From assembly GCA_963846165.1 (NCBI GenBank), contig CAWJUU010000005.1, positions 992,001 to 1,056,000 on the forward strand: a stretch of 64,000 nt of DNA. The letters run 5' to 3'. This document shows, one piece after another, positions 1 to 13,764 of this stretch (the first letter of the stretch is position 1; each line of letters starts with the position of its first letter). Made by a program: the position numbers and the translations under genes. The DNA is from WHSW01 sp963846165. Its GTDB lineage: Bacteria; Actinomycetota; Thermoleophilia; Solirubrobacterales; 70-9. The notes under the pieces were generated by a model that saw nothing but the letters and a program-made list of their open reading frames with translations, was not told the origin of the DNA and did not search any database.

Positions 1-2601
<2,601 letters not shown>

Positions 2602-2611
2602 GTCTGTCCCG

Positions 2612-6176
<3,565 letters not shown>

Positions 6177-6257
6177 CTGGGCGACTCCTCAGATGGTCGA
6201 ATGGGCACGAACCCGCGCGAGGGATTCGGGAAAGGGCTCAACGGCGCGCGACGCACG

Positions 6258-6287
6258 AAGATACCACATGGGCATCTGCGCATGCAA
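6258..6287 (-). promoter_or_regulatory. candidate promoter for rpoBC in the rplL-rpoB gap
   Basis: On the minus strand the 146-base gap between rplL and rpoB contains TTGCAT (6287-6282), an 18-base spacer and TATCTT (6263-6258). This resembles a housekeeping -35/-10 pair and would place transcription start about 75 bases before the rpoB ATG. Internal promoters upstream of rpoB are known in other bacteria. The call rests on motif resemblance only. Confidence 0.4.
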
Positions 6288-6322
6288 GCGCCGCGGCCGG
6301 TGTTCGCTCGAATCCAGCGCGT

Positions 6323-6712
6323 TTACTTGAGCTCGACGCCGCCGCCGGCTTCCTCGAGCTCTGCCTTGAGCTTCTCGGCCTCCTCGCGCTCGATGCCCTC
6401 CTTGACGGGCTTCGGAGCGCCGTCGACGAGCGCCTTGGCGTCCTTCAGCCCCAGGCCGGTGGCCGAGCGGACGGCCTTGATCACCTGGATCTTCTTGTCG
6501 CCGGCCTCGGTGAGGACGACGTCGACCGTGCTCGACTCCTCCTCGGCGGCGGCGCCGTCACCGCCGCCGGCGGCTGCCGGAGCCGCCGCGGCGACCGCGG
6601 TCGCCGAAACCCCGAACTCCTCCTCGAGCGCCTTGATCCGCTCCGAGAGCTCGAGCACCGAGATGCCCTTCAGCTCCTCGATCCAGTCCTCAGTTGTCAC
6701 TGTCGTCGCCAC
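6323..6712 (-). CDS. rplL: 50S ribosomal protein L7/L12
   Basis: This is the ribosomal stalk protein L7/L12 (129 residues), which recruits translation GTPases. It shows the N-terminal dimerisation helices (EDWIEELKGISVLELSERI), an Ala/Gly/Pro-rich hinge and the C-terminal domain (VDVVLTEAGDKKIQVIKAVR, then GLGLKDAKALVDGAPKPVKEG). I chose the GTG at 6712 because an AGGAGG-like ribosome-binding site sits just before it and it gives the normal N-terminus; a longer frame upstream has no family support. The gene overlaps the end of rplJ by 23 bases, suggesting translational coupling of L10 and L12. Confidence 0.96.
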   Translation of the reverse strand: MATTVTTEDWIEELKGISVLELSERIKALEEEFGVSATAVAAAAPAAAGGGDGAAAEEESSTVDVVLTEAGDKKIQVIKAVRSATGLGLKDAKALVDGAPKPVKEGIEREEAEKLKAELEEAGGGVELK

Positions 6713-7565
6713 TTGGCTCCTCCTGCTCTTGATCGTCGTCATCGGAAGTCTCTGCCTGCGCTTCATCTCCGGCGGGCGGCTCCTCGGCCGGGGCCGACTC
6801 GGACTCGGTCGGCTGCGCCTCCTCCTCGGCGTGCTCGGCCGGCGGCGCTCCCTCCTCGGCGTCCGCCTCGGCGGCCGGCTGCTCGGCCGGCGCCTCCTCG
6901 GCAGGCGCCTCCTCGGTCTCCGCGGCCGGCGCTTCCTCGGCCGGGGCTTCCTCCTCGGCGGCCGGCTCCTCCTCCGCGGCCGCCTCGGCTTCCGCGGCCG
7001 GCTCCTCCTCGGCTTCGGCTGCGGGCTCCTCGGCCGGCGCCTCGCCGGTGACGAGGCCCTGCTCGGCGATCTGGCCGAGCGCGATCGCGAGCCCGGAGAT
7101 CATCGAGTTGAGCCCGGTGACGAGGCCCGTCAGCGGGCTCGCGGTGAGGCCGACGAGCTGGCCGTGCAGAACATCGAGCCCGGGCAGCCGCGCGATCGCC
7201 GCAAAGGCTTCGGGGTCGAGCACCGATCCGTCCATGAACCCGCCCTTGTACTCGAGCACGTGGTGCTCCTTGGAGAAGTCCGCGATCGTCTTCGCGGCGA
7301 TTACCGCATCGCCCTTGATCAGCGTCAGCGCGGTCGGGCCGATCAGCAGCTCGTCGATTCCCTCGGAGCCGGCGTCGGCGACGGCGCGCTTGGCGAGCCG
7401 GTTCTTGACCACCTTGAACACCGCGTCGGCGCCGGCCAGGTCGCGGCGCAGCTCGGCGGCCTGGGTGACGCTGATCCCGCGGTAGTCGACGGCGAAGATC
7501 GCCTCCGCCCCCTTGAGGTCGTCGGTGAGCTCGGCTACCGCTGCTGCCTTCTGTTCCTTGTCCAT
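6690..7565 (-). CDS. rplJ: 50S ribosomal protein L10 with long acidic tail
   Basis: This is L10, the stalk base that binds 23S rRNA and L7/L12 dimers. Residues 1 to about 172 are a normal L10 (MDKEQKAAAVAELTDDLKG at the start, VDYRGISVTQAAELRRDL, KNRLAKRAV, and the C-terminal helix MISGLAIALGQIAEQ). About 115 further residues follow, made almost only of Ala, Glu and Pro and ending in a Glu/Asp-rich stretch, so the protein is 291 residues against roughly 165-180 for the family. The extension is in frame and stop-free and runs into the start of rplL. A structured leader lies upstream (7596-7685). What the tail does is unknown. Confidence 0.95.
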   Translation of the reverse strand: MDKEQKAAAVAELTDDLKGAEAIFAVDYRGISVTQAAELRRDLAGADAVFKVVKNRLAKRAVADAGSEGIDELLIGPTALTLIKGDAVIAAKTIADFSKEHHVLEYKGGFMDGSVLDPEAFAAIARLPGLDVLHGQLVGLTASPLTGLVTGLNSMISGLAIALGQIAEQGLVTGEAPAEEPAAEAEEEPAAEAEAAAEEEPAAEEEAPAEEAPAAETEEAPAEEAPAEQPAAEADAEEGAPPAEHAEEEAQPTESESAPAEEPPAGDEAQAETSDDDDQEQEEPSGDDSDN

Positions 7566-7595
7566 CTCAGTCTGTGTCGCTGGTTCGCCGGCACG

Positions 7596-7621
7596 AAAAG
7601 AGCCTGCGCGCAGGCAGGCTC
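7596..7621 (-). terminator. attenuator-like hairpin in the rplJ leader
   Basis: Read on the minus strand, GAGCCTG...CAGGCTC forms a short GC-rich hairpin (7621-7600) followed directly by TTTT (7599-7596), about 30 bases before the rplJ ATG. This is the form of an intrinsic terminator placed inside the leader. It would fit attenuation control of rplJL. Confidence 0.55.
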
Positions 7622-7741
7622 GAGGACGTGCGACGTGCTCTCGGACCGCACCTGCGCCGGTCTTCCGGGCCCGCCTCGCGGGCCCCGCCGACGGTCTTTG
7701 GCGGGTACTGGACGCGCGATGCTAGCGAATCGCCCTCTCGG
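7622..7741 (-). promoter_or_regulatory. upstream part of the rplJL leader (probable L10 autoregulatory leader)
   Basis: Only 176 bases separate rplA from rplJ. They contain a perfect 8-bp stem, GGGCCCGC-3-GCGGGCCC (7667-7685), upstream of the attenuator-like hairpin. In many bacteria L10 or the L10-L12 complex binds such a leader to repress rplJL. The position and paired structure fit that, but I did not identify the conserved kink-turn. Confidence 0.5.
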
Positions 7742-8575
7742 CTACGCCGTGGCCGGCTCGGACTCGGCGGCCTCGGGCTCGCCCGAGTCGTCGTCGCCGC
7801 TCGCGTCGGCCTCGGGCGAAGCCTCGGCGTCCGCGCTCGAGCCGTTGCCCGCAGCCGCGCCGGCGACGATCTCCGACTCGCGGGTGCGGGTGGTGTCGAC
7901 GCGGACGCCGGGGCCCATGCTGGTCGCGAGGGTGATCGAAAGCAGGTAGCGGCCCTTGGCCGCGGCGGGCTTCGCGCGCACGATCTCGTCGATGATCGCG
8001 GCGTAGTTCTCGAGCAGCGCCCGCTCGGCGAAGCTCGCCTTGCCGATCGTCAGGTGGATGATCCCCTGGCGGTCGGTGCGGTACTCGACCTTGCCGGCCT
8101 TGGCCTCGGTGACGGCCTTGCCGACGTCGTCGGTGACCGTGCCCACCTTCGGGTTCGGCATCTTGCCCTGCGGCCCGAGCACCCGGCCGAGCTTCGAGAC
8201 GACCGGTCCCATCAGCGCCGGGGTGGCGATCGCGACGTCGAAGTCGGTCCAGCCCTCCTCGACTCGCTCGGCCAGGTCGGCGGCGCCGACGTGGTCGGCG
8301 CCGGCCTCGGTGGCGGCGCGGGCGGCATCGCCCTCGGCGAAGACGGCGACGGTGATCTGCTTGCCGAGCCCGTTCGGGAGCGCCAGCGTCCCGCGCAGCT
8401 GCTCCTCGGCATGGCGGACGTTGACCCCGAGCTTGATGTGGACCTCGACTGTCTCGTCGAACTTCGTCGAGGCGGTCTTCTTGATCAGGTCCACAGCCTC
8501 GGCCGGCGGATAGTGCTCGGTGCGGTCGACCTGTTCGATCGCCGCCCGGTAACGCTTGCCCCGGTCACGGGCCAT
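7742..8575 (-). CDS. rplA: 50S ribosomal protein L1
   Basis: This is L1 (277 residues), a component of the ribosomal L1 stalk near the E site. Recognisable blocks are KRYRAAIEQVDRT at the N-terminus, FDETVEVHIKLGVNVRHAEEQ, LGRVLGPQGKMPNPKVGTV and the C-terminal SITLATSMGPGVRVD. After the usual end comes a Ser/Asp/Glu/Ala-rich acidic tail of about 45 residues. The ATG at 8575 shares its A with the rplK stop (TGATG), so the two genes are translationally coupled. An in-frame extension further upstream overlaps rplK and has no family support. Confidence 0.96.
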   Translation of the reverse strand: MARDRGKRYRAAIEQVDRTEHYPPAEAVDLIKKTASTKFDETVEVHIKLGVNVRHAEEQLRGTLALPNGLGKQITVAVFAEGDAARAATEAGADHVGAADLAERVEEGWTDFDVAIATPALMGPVVSKLGRVLGPQGKMPNPKVGTVTDDVGKAVTEAKAGKVEYRTDRQGIIHLTIGKASFAERALLENYAAIIDEIVRAKPAAAKGRYLLSITLATSMGPGVRVDTTRTRESEIVAGAAAGNGSSADAEASPEADASGDDDSGEPEAAESEPATA

Positions 8576-9009
8576 CAGGCGTCGACCCCCTCGACCGTGA
8601 CCCCCATCGAGCGGGCGGTGCCGGCGATGATCCTCGAGGCCGCGTCGAGGTCGTTGGCGTTCAGGTCGGGCATCTTGCGCTCGGCGATCGCCCGGCACTG
8701 GGCGGCGGTCAGCATCCCGACCTTCTCGCGGTTCGGCTCGCCCGAGCCCTTCTCGATCCCGAGCGCCTCGCGGATCAGGACCGCGGCGGGCGGCGTCTTG
8801 GTGATGAACTCGAACGAGCGGTCCTCATAGACCGTGATCTCGACCGGGATGATCGTCCCGGCGTCGGCCTGGGTGCGCGCGTTGAACGCCTTGCAGAACT
8901 CCATGATGTTGACCCCGTGCTGGCCCAGCGCAGGGCCGACCGGCGGCGCCGGGTTGGCGGCGCCCGCGGGGATCTGGAGCTTGATCAGGGTGAGAACCTT
9001 CTTGGCCAT
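8575..9009 (-). CDS. rplK: 50S ribosomal protein L11
   Basis: This is L11 (144 residues), part of the GTPase-associated centre. It shows KKVLTLIKLQIPAGAANPAPPVGPALGQHGVN, the proline-rich hallmark, and the C-terminal RNA-binding domain (VGMLTAAQCRAIAERKMPDLNA, then AASRIIAGTARSMGVTVEG). The ATG at 9009 gives the normal start. No Shine-Dalgarno sequence is evident upstream. The start codon overlaps, on the other strand, the ATG at 9008 of the beta-propeller gene, so the rplK promoter must lie inside that gene. A TATCCT (9028-9023) might be a -10 element giving a very short leader. Confidence 0.97.
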   Translation of the reverse strand: MAKKVLTLIKLQIPAGAANPAPPVGPALGQHGVNIMEFCKAFNARTQADAGTIIPVEITVYEDRSFEFITKTPPAAVLIREALGIEKGSGEPNREKVGMLTAAQCRAIAERKMPDLNANDLDAASRIIAGTARSMGVTVEGVDA

Positions 9010-10249
9010 GACGCGGCGGTCGAGGATACAGAGATGGTGCTTGGCCGCCGCGATCACGAGCCTTGCCCTGAGCGTCGCCGTCGACGCCCGCGCGAGCTTC
9101 CCCGGAGCCAACGGACGGATCTTCTTCATCGGCCGCGCACCACCCTCCGGCAGCTACGACATCTGGTCGGTGAACGAGGACGGCTCGGGGCTCGTCAACC
9201 TCACCGACCTGCCCGGCGGGCCCGGCGAAGGTTTCGATCCGTCGGTGACCGCCGATGGGACTCGGGTCGCGTTCACGGTCGGCACCCAGGCCGCTTCGGA
9301 GGTCTGGATCATGAACACGGACGGCTCCAGCCCGCAGCAGCTCACGTTCAGCTCGGGGGCGCCCGTCCAGGGGCTCGACCAGATGCCGGGCATCGCCCCC
9401 GACGGCTCGCGGATCGCGTTCATGACCACTCGCGATACGCCCCCGATGAGCATGGGCCTCGATTACGACATCTGGGTCATGAACGCCGACGGCACGAACC
9501 AGCAACTGCTCCTCAACGGCTCGGGCGAGGACTACTTCCCCGAGTTCACACCGGACGGGCAAAGGGTCGTCGTCGCGAGCGAGGTGAGCGGCGATCTCGA
9601 CATCGCCCACGTGCCGGCCACCGGCGGCCCGTTCACGACAGCAACCGCCGTCACCGGGGCAAGCAACCTGATCGAGACGACTCCGTCGGTGAGGCCGGAC
9701 GGCACGCGGGTGGCATTCGCGCGTTACGACCCGGGGGTCTCGCCGTTCCAGCGCGACATCCAGGACGCATTCTTCGACGGCACCGACGAGTTCCCGATCG
9801 CGGCCGATCCGATGGTCAGCGAGACGACGCCCTCCTACTCCCCGGATGGGACCAAGATCGCCTACTCCTCACCGGCCGGGCTGATCATCGCCGCCGCAGG
9901 CGGCGCCGACCCGGCTCCGGTGCCGCTCGACGCCAACGCGGTCGTCGACCCCACCCAGCCCGAGTGGGCGCCCGCCCCGCCCGACACCGCCGCGCCCGAG
10001 ACCGAGATCACCAAGGCGCCGAAGGACCGCTCGGCGAAGCGCAAGGCGAAGTACCGGTTCGAGTCCAGCGAGCAGGGCTCGACCTTCGAGTGCAAGCTCG
10101 ACAAGGCTGGGTTCAAGCCCTGCCTCTCACCGCGCCGCTACAAGCGGCTGAAGCCGAAGCGCCACCGCTTCCGGGTCCGCGCCACCGACGCCGCGGGAAA
10201 CACCGACCCGACCCCGGCGAAGGATCGGTTCCGCGTCCTCGAGCGCTAG
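9008..10249 (+). CDS. secreted TolB-like (PD40) beta-propeller protein
   Basis: This is a predicted exported protein of 413 residues. A signal peptide (basic MTRRSRIQRW, then a hydrophobic stretch ending VDARA) precedes repeated beta-propeller blades of the PD40/TolB kind: SYDIWSVNEDGSGLVNLT, SEVWIMNTDGSSPQQLT, PDGSRIAF, YDIWVMNADGTNQQLL, PDGTKIAYSS. The last 90 residues form a basic domain (TEITKAPKDRSAKRKAKYRFESS, then VRATDAAGNTDPTPAK), a type often appended to secreted proteins in Thermoleophilia. It lies on the strand opposite the ribosomal operon, between rplK (divergent, start codons overlapping) and nusG (convergent, 4 bases apart). A TTG further in is an alternative start that would shorten the basic part of the signal. 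Its ligand is unknown. Confidence 0.85.
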   Translation: MTRRSRIQRWCLAAAITSLALSVAVDARASFPGANGRIFFIGRAPPSGSYDIWSVNEDGSGLVNLTDLPGGPGEGFDPSVTADGTRVAFTVGTQAASEVWIMNTDGSSPQQLTFSSGAPVQGLDQMPGIAPDGSRIAFMTTRDTPPMSMGLDYDIWVMNADGTNQQLLLNGSGEDYFPEFTPDGQRVVVASEVSGDLDIAHVPATGGPFTTATAVTGASNLIETTPSVRPDGTRVAFARYDPGVSPFQRDIQDAFFDGTDEFPIAADPMVSETTPSYSPDGTKIAYSSPAGLIIAAAGGADPAPVPLDANAVVDPTQPEWAPAPPDTAAPETEITKAPKDRSAKRKAKYRFESSEQGSTFECKLDKAGFKPCLSPRRYKRLKPKRHRFRVRATDAAGNTDPTPAKDRFRVLER

Positions 10250-10253
10250 CTGA

Positions 10254-10775
10254 TCAGACCTTCTTCACCTGGTCGTAGCCGACCTCGACCGGCGTCTCGC
10301 GGCCGAAGATCGAGACCAGGACCTTGAGCTTGGCCGCATCCTCGTTGATCTCGGCGATCTCGCCGGAGAAGTCGGAGAGCGGGCCCGAGATCACCTTCAC
10401 CGTCTCACCGATGTCGAACTGGGCGCGGGTGCGCGGGCGCTCGGCCGTCTCGCGGTGCATGAGCCGGTCGACCTCGGGCTGCGAGAGCGGGATCGGCTTG
10501 TTGCGCGAGCCGACGAAACCGGTCACGCCCGGGGTGTTCTTGACCAGGTTCCAGGCGTCGTCGGTCATCTCCATGTTGACCAGCACGTAGCCGGGCATCG
10601 TCCGCTTCTCGACCGAGACGCGCTGGCCGTCCTTGAGCTCGGTCACCTGCTCGGTCGGGACGACGACCTGGCGCACACGCTGGCGCGCGCCCATCGTCTC
10701 GACCCGGTGCTCGAGGTTGGCCTTGACCTTGTTCTCGTGTCCTGAGTAGGTGTTGATGACGTACCAGCGGAACAT
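10254..10775 (-). CDS. nusG: transcription termination/antitermination protein NusG
   Basis: This is NusG (173 residues), a processivity factor that binds RNA polymerase and links it to Rho and the ribosome. The N-terminal NGN domain is present (FRWYVINTYSGHENKVKANL, TMPGYVLVNMEMTDDAWN, TPGVTGFVG) and the C-terminal KOW domain (GETVKVISGPLSDFSGEIAEI). It lacks the long acidic N-terminal extension seen in many actinobacterial NusG proteins; in this operon such extensions are on SecE and the ribosomal proteins instead. It follows secE by 47 bases. In the usual gene order rplK would follow directly, but here the opposite-strand propeller gene intervenes. Confidence 0.96.
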   Translation of the reverse strand: MFRWYVINTYSGHENKVKANLEHRVETMGARQRVRQVVVPTEQVTELKDGQRVSVEKRTMPGYVLVNMEMTDDAWNLVKNTPGVTGFVGSRNKPIPLSQPEVDRLMHRETAERPRTRAQFDIGETVKVISGPLSDFSGEIAEINEDAAKLKVLVSIFGRETPVEVGYDQVKKV

Positions 10776-10822
10776 GGGTGGGTAATCAGTCCTTGATCTA
10801 GTCGGGTGGGGCCGGCGGCGGA

Positions 10823-11422
10823 CTAGAGAATCCGCTGGACCAGCCAGTTGAAGATCGCGTCGAGGATGCCGAGGTAGGCGGCCATCACCGCGATGAAGAC
10901 GAGCGTGATCGCCGAGGCCTGGATCAACGTCTCGCGGTCCGGCCACTGGACCCGCTTGAGCTCGGCCCAGCAGGAGACGATGAAGCCGATGACGCGGCCG
11001 CGCTGGCGCTCCTGGGGCTCGTCCTTCGGGGCCCGCCGGCGCTCTGACTCCTTCGCCTGTTGCTTGCGGTCGCGCTCCTCCTGGCGGCGGGCGCGGCGGG
11101 AGATCTTGTCGGCGGGCTCGACCTCCTCGGCGGCCTCGGCGGGGGCGCCGACGTCGGCGCGCGAGGGCGCCGGCGCCTCGAGCTCTTGCGCTTCGACCGC
11201 CTCGACCGACTCCGCCTCGGGTGCCTCGTCGGGTCTGCCCTTGAGCGCGTCGAGATCGGCGCCGTGCTCGGCGAGCTCGGCCTCGATCACGTCGGCCGAC
11301 TCGGGCACCTGGGTGTCGTGCTGCGCCTGCGACTCGGTCGCGAACGCGTCCTCGCCCTTGCGCTCGATCTCGGCCTGGCGGCGGCGCTGCTCGGCCTTGC
11401 GCTGTGCTCGCGTCTTCGCCAC
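10823..11422 (-). CDS. secE: preprotein translocase subunit SecE with long charged N-terminal extension
   Basis: This is SecE, an essential membrane subunit of the SecYEG channel. The conserved core is at the C-terminus: CWAELKRVQWPDRETLIQAS followed by one hydrophobic segment (ITLVFIAVMAAYLGILDAIF). The core is about 60 residues, but about 135 highly charged residues precede it, starting MAKTRAQRKAEQRRRQAE and continuing Glu/Ala-rich. The start is the GTG at 11422, 12 bases after rpmG. The operon position rpmG-secE-nusG supports the call strongly. Confidence 0.94.
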   Translation of the reverse strand: MAKTRAQRKAEQRRRQAEIERKGEDAFATESQAQHDTQVPESADVIEAELAEHGADLDALKGRPDEAPEAESVEAVEAQELEAPAPSRADVGAPAEAAEEVEPADKISRRARRQEERDRKQQAKESERRRAPKDEPQERQRGRVIGFIVSCWAELKRVQWPDRETLIQASAITLVFIAVMAAYLGILDAIFNWLVQRIL

Positions 11423-11434
11423 GGCCAGAGGGCG

Positions 11435-11599
11435 CTAACGCGTCTCTTTGTGCGCAGTGTGGTGGCCGCACCAGCGGCAGTACTTGCGCATCTCGATCCG
11501 GTCGGGCGTGTTTCGCCGCGACTTGTTCGTCTGGTAGTTACGCCGCTTGCACTCCTCGCACGCGAGGGTGACAGCGATTCGGACGTCTCCGCGAGCCAT
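11435..11599 (-). CDS. rpmG: 50S ribosomal protein L33 (zinc-binding form)
   Basis: This is ribosomal protein L33, 54 residues. Two CxxC pairs (LACEECKRRNY and KYCRWCGHH) make it the zinc-ribbon form. The start is well supported by an AAGAGGAG ribosome-binding site five bases before the ATG at 11599. It is the first gene of the secE-nusG group. The 170 bases upstream, up to the glycosidase gene, hold a CGGCCC/GGGCCG hairpin (11620-11638) but no tRNA. Confidence 0.93.
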   Translation of the reverse strand: MARGDVRIAVTLACEECKRRNYQTNKSRRNTPDRIEMRKYCRWCGHHTAHKETR

Positions 11600-11769
11600 C
11601 TGCTCCTCTTATCTACGGGCGGCCCGGTCCGGGGGCCGACAGAAAAAAGACCTCCGCCGCACCCACTCAACAGGGCGAGGCACGAGGACCGCGCAAGGAT
11701 AGCGCCGGGCGATCGCTGACGGCTGCTCGCCACGCGTGTCGGAGTCGACTGGACCGATTCGTCGAGCGA

Positions 11770-13212
11770 CTAGCGGCGCTGTGACCAGACGAGGCTCTGC
11801 TCGCCGTTGACCTCGGCGCGAAGCTTGGCCGGCTCCCGCAGCCGCAGCTTCGCCGAGAACACCTGGCCCTCGGCGGCCTGCGTGCTCTTGATCGTCCTCC
11901 ACCCAGCCGAAGTGCGGCGCTGGATCCGGACCCTGCCGGCGGAGGGCGAGATCCCCCACGCCCTGACCCGGTCTGCCGTCGCTCGCTCGGTCACGAAGGG
12001 GAACCGGAAGGCGGTCAGGGACGGCTTCGCAGGGCCCTCGAAGAAGTAGAGGCCCGACTGGAGCCCGACGGCGCGGCTCTGCGCGTCCTGGAAGGGATGG
12101 TTGACGACCGACCTTCGCCCCCTGCTTCCAGAGGAGGTAGAGCGCCTCCTCGATGTAGCGCGCCTGCTTTGCGAGCGGCACCCCCTCCCCCTCCGGCGGA
12201 TCGCTCTCCCACCAGAGCTCGGTCGCCCAAAGCTCGCGATGGCCGCCCGCCGGGATCACGGTGTGCGCTCGCTCGGCGGCTCGGATCAGCTCGCCAAAGT
12301 TCTCGAAGTCAGGAGTCGAGGCGTCGTCGGGATCGATCGCGCTGCGGCGCGGCCCGCCGGAGAGGTTGATCGGGTGATGGCTGGCGATCTCGAAGCGGGG
12401 CTTGACCGGGCACTTGACCGCCTCCAGGCTCCGCTTCAGGCAGAGGAACTTGCGCAGGAACGCCAGCGGGCGGGTCCGCGCCGCCGCCCGGGTCGTCGCC
12501 GTAGGGCGCCAGAGACCCCGCGATCACCTTGTTGGCCGGGTCGACCGCGTTGACGGCGTCGTACATCGCGTTGACGAGGTTGCGATAGCGAGACGCCGAG
12601 ACCTGCTTGGACCCCTGGTATTGCGGCGCGAGGATAGGCGTCGAGGTTGGCCTCGTTCCAGGCCTCGTAATGGCGGACCGCGGGCAGACCCGCGTAGCTG
12701 CCGGAATAGCGGGTTGCGAGCGCGGTCGCGAACGCCTCGAAGGCCTGCGGATCGGGCTTCCACGACCCCGAGGCGGCGGAGGCGGGACGATTCGGGCCCT
12801 CGGCGAAGGCCGGCGCGTGGTAGACCGTCAGCACCGGAACGAGGCCGCGTGCGGTGGCGTCCTGGATCCCCGCGTCGAGCGCCTCGAAGTCGTAGGCGGG
12901 GTCGGCGGGGTTCGTCGGCATCCGCCGGAGGCCGCGGTCGCGATCTGACTCCAGACGACGTCGAAGCGGACGACCCCGGCACCCGCGTCGACCGCGCGGT
13001 CGAGCCAGGTCTGCCGCACGGACGCACGTAGGGGACGTGAACTCGCCCGCCGCGAGCCCGGTGCGGAACTTCGCCTCTGCCTGAGCCGTGCACGCCAGCA
13101 GGGTCGCGAGCACCGCGATCCCGCCCACGGCGCACAGCCGCGCCGTCCGCGGGCTGCGGTCGAGCCCGGCCGGCTGCGACCTCAACTCGCGGTGCCCCGC
13201 GAGCGCGCCCAC
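11770..13212 (-). CDS. secreted glycoside hydrolase, clan GH-A TIM barrel (multiple frameshifts)
   Basis: This is a predicted exported glycosidase of about 480 residues, readable only by switching frames several times. In order: a signal peptide (AVGGIAVLATLLACTAQAEA), DRAVDAGAGVVRFDVVWSQ, a barrel segment (YDFEALDAGIQDATARGLVP, VLTVYHAPAFAEG), the probable acid/base region HYEAWNEANL (Asn-Glu pair), DAVNAVDPANKVIAGSLAPYG, and the probable nucleophile region ELWATELWWES. A C-terminal beta-rich segment ends SLVWSQRR. Asn-Glu plus a second Glu late in the barrel is typical of clan GH-A (GH5/GH39-like); I cannot name the family. Frame changes lie near 13020, 12930, 12620, 12480 and 12100. The GTG at 13212 overlaps the upstream small gene. 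It may trim or process the polysaccharide made by the neighbouring island. Confidence 0.7.
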
Positions 13213-13680
13213 CGGACCCCGGCGACGGCGAGCGCCCCGATGGTGGTCAAGCCGATCAGGATCCAGAGGCCGGTTCCTACGCCGTCCGATTCGCCGCCGG
13301 CGGAAACCGTCCCGGCCGGCGTCGCGAAGGAGCCGTCGCCATCGTCGGGTCCCCCGGCGTCACACGCCGCTCTGCTCGCTCGGCGACCCGGGCTCGTCGG
13401 CGTGTCGGCGTGTTCGCCCACAGGCGTCGGCGCGGTCTGCGCCGCGAGGTCCGCGGCGCTCGAGCCCGACGGGCCCTCGGCCTCGAGCTGGTCGCGTTGC
13501 TCGTCCGGCAGTGGGTTGCCGTTTCCGGAACCGCCTCCGTTGTGGCTGTTGCCCGCTGCGTCGGGCACGTTCTCGATGTACTCGTCGATCGCCGAGTCGT
13601 CCTGAGCCGCGGCGACCGCCGGCCATGCGAGCGAGCAGTACGGCTACTGCGATTGAAGTGACCTTGATCGATGCGCGCAT
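13182..13680 (-). CDS. small exported single-pass membrane protein (one frameshift)
   Basis: This protein of about 165 residues has no recognised family. The ATG at 13680 starts a signal peptide (MRASIKVTSIAVAVLLA). A frame change near 13625 then leads to PAVAAAQDDSAIDEYIENVP, a Gly/Ser/Asn- and acid-rich linker, and a single C-terminal membrane segment (LWILIGLTTIGALAVAGV) followed by basic RWARSRG. This architecture, signal plus disordered stretch plus C-terminal anchor, suggests a cell-surface protein. The span is 499 bases, one more than a multiple of three. It is upstream of and overlaps the glycosidase gene, so the two are probably co-transcribed, and it is divergent from the polymerase-like gene at 13765. 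Confidence 0.6.
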
Positions 13681-13764
13681 GGTCTCGGTACGAACCTGAA
13701 CCCCTCTAACCCGACAACGGAGCGCCGGGATCCGGCGCCCGGCGCCTATCGTACCCGGGCTCGG

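Noticed and set aside
6821..7050. Tandem GC-rich repeat array or CRISPR
   Set aside because: Irregular codon-level repeats of Ala/Glu/Pro inside the rplJ frame; no constant repeat and spacer lengths. No CRISPR array is seen anywhere in the window.
6713..7051. Pro/Arg-rich plus-strand frame
   Set aside because: Antisense reading of the same GC repeat in the L10 tail.
11600..11769. tRNA gene upstream of rpmG, expected from the usual gene order
   Set aside because: No cloverleaf can be formed; only a short GC hairpin and the rpmG ribosome-binding site are visible.
11770..13212. Calling the glycosidase a decayed pseudogene
   Set aside because: Both catalytic regions and all segments between are preserved; breaks look like the single-base errors also present in rpoB.
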